From the NCBI GenBank assembly GCA_965178125.1, contig OZ237736.1, positions 496,001 through 560,000 of the forward strand: DNA of 64,000 nucleotides, given 5' to 3'. Below, piece by piece: positions 24,642-36,804 of this stretch (position 1 is its first letter; every line of letters begins with the position of its first letter). The position numbers and the translations under genes were made by a program. This DNA comes from Bilabrum cf. latius. Taxonomy: Eukaryota > Bigyra: Bicosoecida > Bigyra > Bicosoecida. The notes beneath the pieces are model-generated. The model saw only the letters and a list, made by a program, of their open reading frames with translations. It had not been told where the DNA came from and made no database searches.

Positions 24642-27600
24642 TCACTACCGGCCCTACCGTCTCGCCATGCTCTCGTGCTGCCGTATCTGGTCCAGCGCGG
24701 AGGCCAGTGACACCGCCTGTGACCTCCTCAGACGCCTAGCCCCAGTCCCTGCAACAACAGACAGCCAGCCAGTCACAATCCTAGACATGGCCATTACACC
24801 CGTACGGAGCTCCTCAGCAGATGCCCCTTGTCCCATCGGGCCATGCTGTATCGTACGAACCAGCTAATCTATCGAAAGAACGTTCCTGCGGTGCGATTGG
24901 AAGGCAGCTTGCACACCCTGCGCGAGCTGCTCCAAATCGACAGTCGCACCATCCCGGCCGCGCTGTTGCACCTCACGCTCCTCTCGCCGTCTCGCCGCAC
25001 TCTATGCATTCTGCCGAACTCTTTCTATCAGAGAAGAAGAAAGACCTGTGAGCCCGCTCGACGGCGAGGACGGGGGCACTGAAGCAGACTAAGCTACAGC
25101 TCCGCTTGTGCGTCCTTGACCACGCAGTCCTACACCCACTGAGCGACCGAGACCGGCAGCAACTGTGCTCCCAGGCATTCTTGCTGGAGGAGAATCGCTG
25201 CTGCTAGCCAATGCTCCCCCCATTCCGCCGCCAGCGCCAGCCGGTCTGCTTCTAGATGGACGCGCGGGCTCCGGCGTGGAATCCTCGCGGCCAGCACTCG
25301 ACCTGTGCGTCGCACGAGCTCCACCAGCAGCGTTAGCCGGCTCATTACCGAAGTCAAGAGTTCTTCTAACGTTGGAAAAGGTCTCGATTGGGCTGCTTGC
25401 GGGTGGCGTCTGCCTGCCAGTCCCAGACTACTCGCTAGGAACTCGGCGAGCGCGCATCGGAGCTGGTGGAGGTGCCATGCGAGACGAAGTGGGGCGCTGA
25501 GCAGCTGGCGGCGTCTCGAATTGGCGCAAATGGACCGATTCCATCCTTCCAGAACCCGTGCTTGGCTGCTCTAGGCTTCCCGTCCCGCTGCGCGATGCGC
25601 TTGTCGGTGACATTGAATGGCGCACGTCCCGTCCGCCACGATCCCGCGAGCCTTCAGCAGACTCAGGCACAGGTTGCCTGGAAGCAGACCTAGCGTTGCT
25701 GCTCGCACGTCTGCTTGGTTGCGAGGCGCCGCCACTCTCTCCCCTGAACAGTTGCCGCCGAGCGCGGGACAGAAGCATGGCGCCCTCGTCCGTTTGCGAG
25801 GCTCGGGAGCTCGGCGACATGGACATGTCTCTACGCAGTTCCCGGGCCGTTGGTGAAGCAGATGGCGTTCCACGGGACTGCAGCGAGGATGCCAAGCGAC
25901 CCCTGCTACGGTCGCGGGACAGAGACCGGTAGAGAGCAGGGGACATCCCAGCCGAGGTGCCGTTGGCAAGGACAGCCTGCGCGCCCACCTGACTGCGGTG
26001 TCTGGACGGATCCACTGGGAGATCGCCGAGGGGGATGTCCACGCTGTCCGGGTCGAATCCATCCGCCCATTTCTTCATGGCAATGGGATCAAAGGTGCGC
26101 TTGCCTGTCCTGTGACCTCGCCTGCCGGCCTCGATTGCCGAGACATGCTCATCATGTGCGGTGGCGGTCAGCGACAAGAGAGCGTCCCTTCTGTCCTGCT
26201 GCCGCTCTGCCACTTCCTGCATGCCCATCCTAGCAGACCCACTGCTGGTACTACCTGCCGCCGTGGCGCGTGACGCGCCGGGAGACGATCCCCTGCTGCT
26301 GGACACTATGTTGCTGCCGCGCGCAGTCGTCACTGTGCGGGTTTGGCCCGTAGATCGCACAGGCGAGTCGGAAGGCGAAGATGCCGCCGCGTCTTTACTA
26401 TGCGGATTGGCAGCTCCAAAATCCACGCAGAGCTTCCAATCCATGCGCTCCCCAACCGATTGGACCATACCTCCGCGTGCAGAGGCAGCTTCACGGTATA
26501 GGCGGTAGTGCCACGGCACAAGGCCGACTAGCTGGCGAAGGTAAACCTGCGTGAAGGACGACTTGAGCATCGATTCCACAGCAAGGCGCAGTGCCTCGAA
26601 CGTGGGCAGCTGTCTTCGCTGCTTGAGCAGCGTGATGGCAGCGTCCAGCGCATGCCCGCGGTTCTGGATCGTGCCAGCGCAGGACGGCAGTGGCAGCTGC
26701 AGATGAGCCCGAGCGGCCCGGCGGACAAACTCGCTGCGGCTTGAGCTTCCTGTCCGCCCAGTTGCACCCGGCGCAGCAGTGTCTATCTCTAGGCGAGAGT
26801 CAGACGGCTGCAGCAAGCGTCGTCTGGCGCTGACTTCATCCCCCTGTCCGCCCAGCGCACCACCCTCTCCTGCTGACGAAGCGCTTTTTTGCGCAGGTGA
26901 TGACGGGGGCCCGCTCTGTAGGAGTGCCTGCAGTCGCCTGGCAGCCTGGCTCGACGGGGTCCTTGGCCCAGCAGGCAGCCTGCCCCGCCTAGTCTTGGCT
27001 TGCTGGGTCCTAGACATGCCGCCGCTGCTGCTGCTACTGCTGCTGGCATTGGCGGCAGGGACACCCTCCATGGGCTGCTGCGCCTAAAAACCCTATCCAT
27101 GCCTGTCAGCATTCACCGCAATGGCGAGCGCGTCCCCTGACGCAGAGCCAGTCACCGCTAGCTTTGCGAGCGCTAAACCGCGAGCAGCAGGGGCGCCACG
27201 ACCACGACCACGACCACCGGAAGCGCTGGCACGCCGGCTTACTAGACCATCTGAGGAAGCAGGCGCGTGCTCCTCGTCTCTATCAGAATCAGCGTCACTA
27301 CCAGCAGCCTGTGCTGCGGCCAATGACCTGCGGATCCGCCTCTGTAACCTGGGCCTCGATCCACTACGAACGCCCGCTCCTGCCACCACAGGACTGCCGT
27401 CCATCGGCCTGCTGCCCGAACCGGTAAACCCGCGGGGTCTCTTGTCTGCTTCCTGGGAGGCCCTAGACAGCACTCCTGGCGAGCCGCTGCTGCCCCTAGA
27501 TGCCACCGAGGAAGGTCGTTGCGCTCTCGCCAGCAGTGCTCTCTGCCGAGCTGAGAGCCCCCTGCCTCCAGGTACTGGTGATACACCAGGCGAGCCTGCC

Positions 27601-29756
27601 AGTACGTCGCCCTCTGCGGCGCCCCGCGGCGGCACCTGCACCCCTGCGGGTACTGGCGGGCTGTCAGTAGCATTGAGGCCGTTTTGTGGACTGGAGGCCA
27701 GCGAGCCAGACGTTTCAGAGCTGGCTCGAAGCCTTCGCATGCCAGCCGACACGCCCTCTTGAGGAACGAGGCCGCCGCCCGATACCTGCCTGCTAGAAGC
27801 AGCCGACGTCACAGTTGACGCGAAGGCCCCAGACCCTGAGATTCCGCTGGCGCCCCCCGTGGTGGACAGCGAAGCCTCCGCCGATTCTGCCGTGGCCTGC
27901 TGGATGCTGGCAAGGTGCCGGCGCATGGGCCTCGTCGGCATGGGTCTGGTCGTGAGAGCGTCGGCTGGGTGGCTGCCTGCAGACGCGTCCGATTCAACGC
28001 CATCGGTGGCTGCTCCTCCTTGGTTTGCAGCCCTCTGACTCGCTGATGCAGGCAACGGCTCGGGTGCAGCCGACCCCAGCACAGAGGCGACAGACTCCCG
28101 TCGAGCGAGTGAGAAGCCGCCCGTGTTGCTTCGTCCTTTCGCCGATTGCGATGCCTCTCCAGAAGCCCGCCCGCGCCTTAAGTTGGCATGCAACGGTGAC
28201 TCTGCTGCTGCGGGAGTCATGACCGCCGCAGCTGTGGTCGGGCTGGGCAGCGGGCAGATTGGTCCGCTCGTCGTTGAGGCGGCCCTTGACGCGCTGATAG
28301 ATCCACTAGACATGGGCATTCCGGCCGATGTGACATGTGCCCTGCCGGGTACGGTATGCGGTGGGCTTGCCTTTACACGTATTTGAAGGCCAACTTGACT
28401 TTCCTTACCGCTGCCTTTCTGGCTTCCCGCGGCTGTGCGCATACGACCGGACGCTCTAGCACCGTGTCCGTGTCCCCGCATCGCGACTGTCGCTGGACCC
28501 GACGATGCGCCAAAAGGACGGTCAGGCGTCTACAGACCCCTCTTCGCAGCCTCAGCCTCACTCACGGTCTGGGCCTGGGGCGTGGATGGGAACTCCTGGA
28601 AGTCGACGGAGGTAGTTCCTGCTCCTGCTGCTTGTGGCGGTGCCTTGATGGAGGCAGGAGGTGTCGCCAATTCACGGGCGGAATTGGTCCCACTGCCGCC
28701 TTCTTCGCCTGTGCTGGTACTTCCCTGGGCATTGGAGGGCGGCGGCCGCATCATTTCACTGTGGCCTTGCAGCGGCTAGCTCTGCTGGTGCTGCTGCACA
28801 CCGGTAATCGCTGCTGTAGGTCCGGTTCCCCTGGCAGCGGCTGTCCTGCGTCTCCTGCCGTGCCCCGGCCCTTCGATTGCAGCTGTCGCCATCCTCATGG
28901 CCTGCTTCCATTCTGACTCCGAATCCATGCGAGCGGTGTGGTGCTTGTTTCTGCGTGAGCGGTGCCTGCCGCTCCCACCACCCTCGGCGACTCGAGTCGA
29001 ATCTGGCGATTCCACGCCCGCACTCGATGACGCAGGGGCTTCCCTTCGGCGTCGCTTGGAAGGGCTTTGCTGCGGCGAAACCGCGGAATCTGGGGCTGGG
29101 GAGCTCGTACCGTGCGTGGCGCCAAGCGAAGAAGCAGAAGCGCCTGCCCGGCTCGGCCTCCTAGTCGCAGGACTGCTCGGCCGAAACTGCTCCAACGTAG
29201 ACTGTCTGGTCGTTCCGCGCGATCGTTTTCGCCCGGAGAGCCCTGCCTTGGGAGCTTGGCCGGGAGAATCGCTGCCGACGCTGGCTGCGGCACCTGCTCG
29301 CTGTCGTGCTCGGTTGGACCGAGCAGCACTGCCCGAGCTTCCTGCCGAGCCAGGCCTCGACATTGCGGGACTATCCCTCGCGGCCGTCGGTGAATTGACA
29401 CCGAAGCGATCGACTGGGTTCGTTCCTGCGGGTCCGAGAACCAGCAAACTCCGCGGGTGGACGCCAGGCGGCTGGTGGCATTGCCGGGCGTCATCGGTGC
29501 CTGCACCGGCCGCTCTTAAATCAACAAGTGGGGCTGCGCTATCCGCATGAACAGGAACTGCATCGGCAAGCCGCCTTCGTGCAAGACGCTAAGAGCGGGC
29601 GCTCGATGCTTCTGAATCGTCAGCAGTGGCGTTTGTGACAGATGTTGATCTTGAACCAGCTGGATGATGCTTCGCCGCAATACCAGGCTGATACATATCA
29701 CTTAAATCGACTATTGTGTCCGGTCCAACTCCTTCTTTCCCTTTGTGAATGAGCAT
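24642..29756 (-). CDS. CDT1-like replication licensing factor, unusually long (1704 aa)
   Basis: The frame runs from ATG 29756 to TGA 24642-24644, with TAG at 29589, 28776, 28530, 27093, 27084, 25428, 25089, 25002, 24864, 24654 and 24645. Residues about 1015-1105 match the CDT1 geminin-binding winged-helix fold: LDAAITLLKQRRQLPTFEAL, then VESMLKSSFTQVYLRQLVGL and VPWHYRLY. CDT1 loads MCM helicase at origins. A PIP-box-like RQSTLEQFR near residues 184-192 would fit PCNA-coupled destruction. Most of the rest is disordered Ser/Arg/Gly sequence. Animal CDT1 is about 550 residues, so this is some three times longer. No C-terminal MCM-binding domain could be named. The true start may be in an upstream exon, since the frame stays open to 29836. 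Confidence 0.7.
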
Positions 29757-30374
29757 GCCTGGCTTGCCTTGATCAGCCGATGCAAGTGTTCGTTCTGCGA
29801 GGTCGACGCAGGGTATCAAGGGGTCAACGCTACAGTGTCAGACCGTGCGAATCTGAATAGACCTACCAATCTAGACGCCTTCTCACGGGTTCGTGTCTCT
29901 TGTCTTGTGTCGGACTTGCGCTGACCATCATCGGAAGCTGAAACCCCCTCCCGCTGGGCGAACTGCGGCGACTACCAAACAATAGACAGCAACACTGAAA
30001 TATGTTTATGATAATTGAAGTAAATTTGCATGAACATAGGCTCCACGGCCCAAGATATTCAAAAGAGAAACCATTTTGCTCACGCTGTCGCGATCGATGA
30101 CCTTGCTCCGAAGCGATCGAGGCAGCACGCTATTCTTCCTCCGAGTAATATGTCTGTCCATGATCTAAGATTTTGTATATTGTGACTAGACAGCGGCGCA
30201 CACAAGTGCCTGTATACTGCTTTTATGCTTCCGCAGTCCTGCTCGCAAGCAAATTGCTCGATCGGCGACGAAAAAAATCCGGTCAGCTATTCAAACGGAA
30301 CGTTACATTCACGCGAAAACCCGAAAAAGTCATCCCAGTTGATACAAGCTCTTACAAAGTAATATCTCGCTCAA
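29757..30374. promoter_or_regulatory. Intergenic, divergent 5' region of CDT1-like and VPS29 genes
   Basis: No convincing gene lies here. The region separates two divergent starts (29756 minus and 30375 plus). It is more AT-rich than the coding flanks around 29990-30180 and 30230-30370, as expected of promoter and 5' UTR DNA. No defined element can be named. A 5' exon of the CDT1-like gene could hide between 29757 and about 29836. Confidence 0.4.
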
Positions 30375-31198
30375 ATGGCTGGCTCAGCAGAAGATCCCAC
30401 TGTAAGGTGGTGTTTGCGTCTGCTCATTTGGTTCGCTAGGACACTTGTCCTCAGGTTGTCTCTTTTGAGTAGCACATTCCTTGTCTCGCAGCTGGTTCTG
30501 CTGGTAGGTGATCTCCATGTACCGTTCAGGTCATCAAGCATCCCGAAAGCATTTCAGAGAATACTGGTAAGATTTCCACTGCATTCAATGCTGTGCTGGA
30601 CCCTCTCATCGTCGTGCATGGCTTGCTAGCAACACCGGATCCGCCGTCCCCTCTCTTGCAGATGCCTGAGAAGATGCATTATGTTCTGTGCACCGGTAAT
30701 TTGTGTTCTTATGAGCAAATGAATTCACTTCGCACTCTGGCCCCTGATGGGGCCAGGTTCAAAGCAGTGGCTGGGGATTTTGATAGCGAATCGATGGGGC
30801 TGCCTGACCAAGAGGTCTTCACCATTGGAGGATTTAAGTTTGTGATGAACCACGGGCACAGCATAGTTCCGTGGGGTGACCTAGAGGCCCTGTCTATGCT
30901 ACAGCGCAAGCATGGTGCGGATGTGGTGATTAGCGGGCACACGCACGAGAACTCCGTGCACGAGTACGAAGGCAAGCTGTACGTGAATCCAGGCAGCCTC
31001 ACGGGGGCATACTCGTCCATCACCACGGAGCCAACTCCGTCGTTTTGCGTCTTGAGCATCGCTGGAGACAATTTGACGGTGTACATTTACACGCTGGAGG
31101 CGGATGGTACGCAGAAAACGGAGGAAGTGTCCTACAGCAAATCAGCACCAGTGGCTGCTGCAAAGGGGGCTGGTGGGGGTGCCGCCGGTTCAAAATAA
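30375..31198 (+). CDS. VPS29: VPS29 retromer subunit, three exons
   Basis: Exons 30375-30401 (27 nt), 30492-30566 and 30662-31198 give 212 residues ending in TAA. The joined protein reads as VPS29 throughout: LVLLVGDLHVPFRSSSIP, HYVLCTGNLCSYEQ, VAGDFDSESMGLP, NHGHSIVPWGDLEAL, VISGHTHENSVHEYEGKLYV and NPGSLTGAYSS. It folds like a metallophosphoesterase; in eukaryotes it scaffolds the retromer core with VPS35 for endosome-to-Golgi recycling. It has a Gly/Ala-rich C-terminal tail of about 25 residues beyond the usual 182-residue length. The gene has no in-frame TAG. Introns (90 and 95 nt) have GTAAG donors. An AATAAA-like sequence overlaps the stop. Confidence 0.95.
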
Positions 31199-31280
31199 AA
31201 TCATTGCTACGTTTATTCTCAAGAGTAATGTGAACACACAACTTGAAGTTGCAGCTCGACTCGGAGCGCCGAGAGGCCAA

Positions 31281-31616
31281 TCACCGCGTCTTTGTCTTCC
31301 CTCGATCTATCCTGAAAGCATCGAAAGTTGGTGCTTGCACTCGTACATCTGAGAATTCATGCCCAGCTATGGTGCTCCGAGGCGAACCAACGGTGCTCAA
31401 CCACGTCTAAAATGCTGACACTGCCGCCTCTGTCGGAGCCTCTGCAGCACCCTCTACTGTACCACGCTTCGTATTTCGTACCCAACCGCACACACCCAGC
31501 TCGTCTGCCTTTGCCTTGGTGTGCTTTCTGAAGAATACGCCTTGCACCTTCCCCTTGATCTCGAAGGTGAATGCCCGAACAGATCCACCGGAAGCCAAGC
31601 TTGATGCAGCGGCCAT
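31281..31616 (-). CDS. Acylphosphatase with one in-frame TAG
   Basis: This is a 111-residue single-exon frame from ATG 31616 to TGA 31281-31283. It has the acylphosphatase signature: [20 protein letters not shown] with catalytic Arg, and [16 protein letters not shown] with catalytic Asn. It hydrolyses acyl phosphates such as acetyl phosphate or 1,3-bisphosphoglycerate in the cytosol. The TAG at 31409-31407 splits the domain: upstream ends VSAF, downstream continues [20 protein letters not shown], which is the normal last helix and strand of the family. In animal muscle-type enzymes a Lys occupies this helix surface position, so Gln is reasonable and Leu less so. Stopping at TAG would delete an essential part of the fold. 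The 3' end is convergent with VPS29, 82 bp apart. Confidence 0.93.
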
Positions 31617-31876
31617 TGATGGGGTAAGTCCAAACGATGAGGTCTACGCTATGCAGCCGAGGGAAAATGTGAAAATCAGATACTTCAATAGTGGAACGCT
31701 GGCTAGGCTTGCTGTGGCTGAGGATATGCCGGCTGTTGCACTTGGTTCCGCAATTCATCAACACAGTCGCTGGACCTGCACAAGCGCGACAGCCTAGACA
31801 CGCTAATAATTTGCGATTATCTTATCGTTATTGTATTCCCACCCTCTTGATTCGTTCACATCTTTGTCTGGGAGAC

Positions 31877-34800
31877 ATGTCATCGCTACGTCAGTGCGCA
31901 GCGCTGGGATTAGCCTCAGCTTTCCTAGATCCCAGAAGCATAGGATACCTGAAGCAAACCGCCAAGGGCATTGATCGGGCATTTCAATAGATTGACGAAC
32001 GCATCCTCCGCGCTGTAGGTCATTCGTTCGGCCTCTTGGGAGACCTGCGAGGAAAGAGGGTTGAGTTGACTGGGCGTACTCATGTTGACAGCCAGGTGCA
32101 GCAGTGGCGCCAGGTAGCGCAGTCTCAGCCTCCACAAAGCCGAGCTCATCATGCTATGCTGCAGGCTTCTGATTTATCGCGAGAGTAGCCCCATGTGGCG
32201 TTGTTTGGAGGAGATTGCGGGGCCTCCTTCTCCGCCGGTCTTCACATTGGCCGCGTGGACTAGGATGGCATCCGGTGGAGGTTTGCAAAACCAAGAAAAC
32301 TTGATGATATGGAGCCTATCTACGATCCTGCGCGAAATCTCAGCGGTTTGCTCGGCCGGCCAGTCAGCGCAGATGCCGCGGCGCTCACGTCATCGACCGG
32401 TGGCAGCCGTCCCCACTACTAGCGAAGCACCGAGTGCTGGCCCTGCCCCAGATCTGGGCACGCATTCGTTCGAATGGTGTTTGCGGAAGTATTTACGCCA
32501 GAGTACCCACCACGCCCTGGCAGGTGTCGCAGCGACGGCACTGCTAGCGGCTAGGGGACACCAGCCCTTGCAAGCCGTAGCGGCGCACCCGATGCGCCTG
32601 CCAGTGGTGATGGATCCGGGGCCAAGCCCGGTGCTTTTCGCTCTGCAGAGTGCGGTCCAACGTCTCCGGCACTGGGTGCGTCCTCCGTGCGACGGTCGTC
32701 CTCGATAACGTCGCAAGATCCAGACTCACTCGCAGAGGGCACAGCCAGCGACGGGGATGGACCGAGGCTTGCTATGCTACTCGGCGGCGAAGCTCGCATC
32801 CCCAGCACCTCCCCCGTTTGGGACGCATGGCGAGCTGGCGCCGCCATCGTGAAACGGAGCGTTGGTTATTCCACTGCCACTGGGGCCTTGCCAAGCAGCG
32901 ATCTCGAGGAGCCCACCGATGCTGGAATGGACCTGGTTGACATTGCAGATTCGGCCTGCCAGCTGAATCTTGAAGATGACCACGATGCGGAGCTTGCAAG
33001 ATCTACTAGAAGCAGGCTTGTGGAATCGGGGTGGAGCGGTCGAGTCTAGATGCAGACGATCTGTCGGCATGTTGCAAGGTCACTGCTAGCATCGTTCGGA
33101 CTGGTGGGCGAGGGGACTGACCGTGTGCAGGCTTCCGCATGGGTGCACCTTGTGGTGGCCATGGGCCTGCGCTCGACACCAAGGGCAATCGGCTGGATCA
33201 TGGGGCGGGCACTGGCCTGGATCGCGAGGGATGATGACGAGGTAAAGCACGCGCGGGAGTTCATGGACGTGTTTGGTGAGGGCGACACAGCCGGGACTAG
33301 AATTGGACAAGAGACTGCCGCTGTCCTAATGTACGTCCTGCAATCGGGATTGCCGGCTGCGCCGGGTGCGGTCACACAGGAGCCTAGAACCACCAGCGAC
33401 AGCTGTGATTTCCGCGGCGTACCGGATCGTGCCCCAATGGGAATCCTTTCGTGGATGGCTGACAGGCTAGAACGGTGCATGCACGGGCTGCTGGGTGCTA
33501 GCCGGGGAACAGTGTGGCCCTTGGGCCAGGCATGGGTGCTGGATCTTGCGGCAGCTCAGAATCGGGTGATGAGCGGTACCACTGGTTTTCCTGGTAACAC
33601 CGACTCTGCAGGCGCTGGCGATCGAACGTCTCCCTTCCTGTGGTAGTCGCTGCCGATGCTAGGAAGCACTGCTTTGTTTGAACGTCTTGCGTCTCTTCGT
33701 AGCAATGATGCTGCTGCATAGGGCACCGATCGTGCAAGCAATTCAACGCCAGCCAACCGAGCACCGCTCCCGCTGACCGTCACGAGGCACACAGCGGCTG
33801 CGAGCCCTTCGCTCTCGGCTGCAATTGCAAAGTAGATTGCGCGCAGGTACAGTGATAGTGGAGCGGATCGAGCTGAAGTTCGAAGCCGCTGGAGGTGGGC
33901 ATCTGTTCTGGTGTCGTTTGGTGGATGGACCCTGGCCAGGGGCCTGTCAAGGGAGACCTCCAGGGAGTCTCTGCTCGAGGTGGGAATCGCAAGTGCCGTT
34001 GCTATCGTTGTTCTGGCAAGAGAGTCTACGGGGAATTACAGGCGCGCGCTAGGGTCCAGCAGAGTGCCACCACCGCCTGAAGGGGAGGTTGAGACCGCTA
34101 GCTATCACAGGTACGACACGTTGTGTTGCTGCATCCCGCTGTCAATGACCATTCCTCGGGCCGTTTGCCTGGCGAGCAAATCGAAGGGCGGATCAAATCC
34201 ATTAACCCACGACCCGGTGCCACAACCCGGCGCGCGGATGGACCACAGGATGACACCAGTGGGAGCATCCGCTCGGCTCTCGCCGATCATGGCACGAGAC
34301 CGCGGGCCTGCGGTGGACAGGTTCGTGGTGTTTGGGGGATGGAGCCAAGTGGAAGGCTTTGAATGGGGGGTGAACGCCACCCAGTGCTTCACTCGCACGA
34401 CAGACAGCAGCACGGGGGCGGGCCAGGTGCAGATCGCGCCGACTGGCATCTGGTCAGCTGGCGGCACTTCTGCAGCCGCTGGTGCTTCAACTGTCCTCGA
34501 GCCTCTGGAAGACTTGCAGGAGTGGAAGCGGCCTGTGCTGCGGTCAGAAGTGTGGGAACTTGCTGTGCGTGGGATGGGCCAACGCGAAGCACATGGTCTG
34601 GCTGACTTGGCTGGTGGCCTGCGCTCCGGACATGGGGAGGCTGCAGATGACCCAGGATTGAAAGCACCACTCAGTGGGACTGAAACTGATTCCTAGGCCG
34701 CAAAGGCATCACAAGACTTGAAGAATGATGTTTTGGTCTCGGACCGACAGTTTCCGACCGTGTTTAACGTGTGCCTGCAGGCTGAATGGCGACTAGTCAT

Positions 34801-35689
34801 GGCAGACGGGAAAACCGATGACAGGCTCCTGGGCAACCCCAATGCCGTACAGTGGGACATGACAGACGCAGATTAGCTGAAACAGTCAGAGGGGATGATT
34901 ACATGGCCGAAGATGCTAGTTCAAAGCCAGCGCGCCACTCCGTGTGCTCGATCCATGCCGTTGATGTGGTCGCAAGGTGAGCAGCTGCTCGTGTACGGGG
35001 GTAGCATGGGCTACTCGATCGGCGATTAGTTCAGGATAGACTCAGTCTCACAAAAGCCGCAGTGCAGATTGATGCCCAATCCTGACTCTGGTGTCACTGC
35101 ATGCGATGAAGCAGCGGCGAGTATATCAACAGGCAGCCATGGGGGTGCAGAGGCTGGACCCTCACGCCTGCCAGTGGCAAAGGCAGGAAGCAGCGCCACC
35201 AGGGTAACGGGACACAAACCGTTGAGTTGCCTGGAGTCATGTTGGCAGCCGTCATGGAAGACTCTGCGTGCGTGGGCGGCCAAGGGGCACAAGCGGATGG
35301 GTGCTAAGGAGGCTGCGTCGGTGGTGGTGCTGCGACGCACCGCACCGGGGGCCGGCCCATCTCGTGCCAGTGGTGGTGAATGCACAAGTGGCGTTAAAGG
35401 CACCTGTTCAGGCGGGGTAATGCGGCGCGCTAGTTCTGGTGGAAGCATTAGTGCTGGTGGAGATCTTGGACAGCGTGCCGGCATTAGCGTTGATGAGGTG
35501 AGCTGCGGCGTCCTTGTGTGGGGCGGTGCCTCGCGTCAGTTCGGGTCGAGCTTCGCGGTGCCTCAGAGCGATGCCTTCTTGCTGGAGGTGCTGCCTCGGC
35601 TGGTTGAGGACCACAAGCCTGGGCCTGTTCCTCAAGGCCCGCAGGCCATCAGAGGCCGTTAGGCATCTGCATCAGCGGAAAGTCCCTGA
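31877..35689 (+). CDS. Large Kelch-repeat protein, 13 in-frame TAGs
   Basis: This is a 1270-residue frame from ATG 31877 to TGA 35687-35689, with TAG at 31988, 32186, 32261, 32420, 32552, 33047, 33644, 33719, 33833, 34694, 34874, 35027 and 35660. At least five Kelch-type blades with paired glycines are visible: HVALFGGDCGASF (about residue 105), ASVLVSFGGWTLARG (about 673), DRFVVFGGWSQVEGF (about 816), EQLLVYGGSMGYSIGD (about 1037) and CGVLVWGGASRQFG (about 1212). The first and fourth blades contain TAGs, so the propeller exists only if TAG is sense. The spacing between blades is large and filled with Ser/Gly-rich and helical sequence. Such propellers bind proteins; no BTB or other partner domain was seen. 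Under the standard code this region would be eight or more fragments. Confidence 0.78.
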
Positions 35690-35699
35690 TCCGATCAGG

Positions 35700-36520
35700 T
35701 TTACAGCAAATCGTTCTGGTAAGGGCCACCCGAATAGCTCTCGTTGTTTCGTTCAAAAGCAAACGGCCAAAACGCCAAGGAGGGTGGCCGAGAGGGCTCT
35801 CGGCATCCACATCGAAGCACCCTGTAGCGGCCAGGGGCGAGCTGCTCGACCTGGCTAGCAGGTGGGGACCTTGAAATCGTTCGCATGCTCCAGAAGCACG
35901 ATGAGCGAGAGCTCTGTCCAGATGTCGGTATAGGAGCGCGCAACAGCGCGGGTTGGTCGAAACATGCCGCGGCGGCCATGAGTAAGTTATTGCGTTCTTG
36001 TTAGATACAGCTCGACGAACCCCCACTAGTTGATGCTACGTTCGGCAGCAATGTGGCCATTGTGAGTGCCCGCGAGGCAATGCCGAAATAGCGAAGCGCC
36101 TGCTGAAGCTCCGCGGGGAGAGACGAATGGACCGTGCGACGCGGAGCAGTGAGGCAATTCGCGTTGTTAATTGCTTGCCGCAAGAACTATATGGATGTGA
36201 CCAGGGTTCTACTGGAGCTTGGCGGGGGGCTAGGGGCTGTGGAGATGCTGATCATCCCGGCCGGCGATGCCGTGGCACGCCAATCTAAGAGCAACGACTT
36301 CAAAATCTTGCAGGAAGTTCGGATGATGTCCAGACCCAGGCCACCAAGGGGCCAGCCAGACCGCCTGGCGAACTACCTCCTCTCCGAAGAAGCATACGGC
36401 ATGTACCCTTCAGGGCTTGAAGGGCCGTACGATTACTGGCTGCACTGGCACGGTAGCCCACGAGCCAGCGCTCTGTGCGGCTGCCGGGCCGCTTGGAACG
36501 TGCACATATAGACGGTCGTA
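35700..36520 (+). pseudogene. Ankyrin-repeat remnants in different frames
   Basis: Four ankyrin-like pieces lie in order but in changing frames: VAARGELLDLASRWG (about 35827), GGDLEIVRMLQKHDE (about 35862), RGNAEIAKRLLKL (about 36070) and KNYMDVTRVLLELGGGL (about 36183). The last runs on to a stop at 36511. The frame changes are not explained by TAG reading. One GTAAGT donor-like site at about 35982 exists, but the implied intron would be only about 30 nt, well below others in this window. A decayed ankyrin gene is the simplest view; a gene with very short introns is the alternative. Confidence 0.45.
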
Positions 36521-36804
36521 TCGCTGGGATCTACTGCGCCGAGGGGTGTCGTTTGGGGCTGGCGAAATGCTTGCGGCCGGGTCGGTTTGTACCCAGCAGG
36601 GGGGATCTCGAGGCGTTGGCTGCCTCGGGGTGGTCATGATGGGTGCGTGGGGCTTGTATGGGAGCAGGTGGGGCTGCTGTGATGCAAAGCTAGGGGTGGC
36701 TGAGGTATCCCGGATTGGTTAGATGTGGTCTGCGTGTCGAGTCGATAATCCAGCTGCCCTACACAGTTGAATCCTATGTCACAGGAGCTACAAGCACATC
36801 ATGA

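Noticed and set aside
31281-31616. Programmed readthrough, or pyrrolysine/selenocysteine insertion at TAG
   Set aside because: The number of sites (about 110), their spread over all kinds of proteins and the tandem pairs do not fit rare recoding events; selenocysteine uses UGA.
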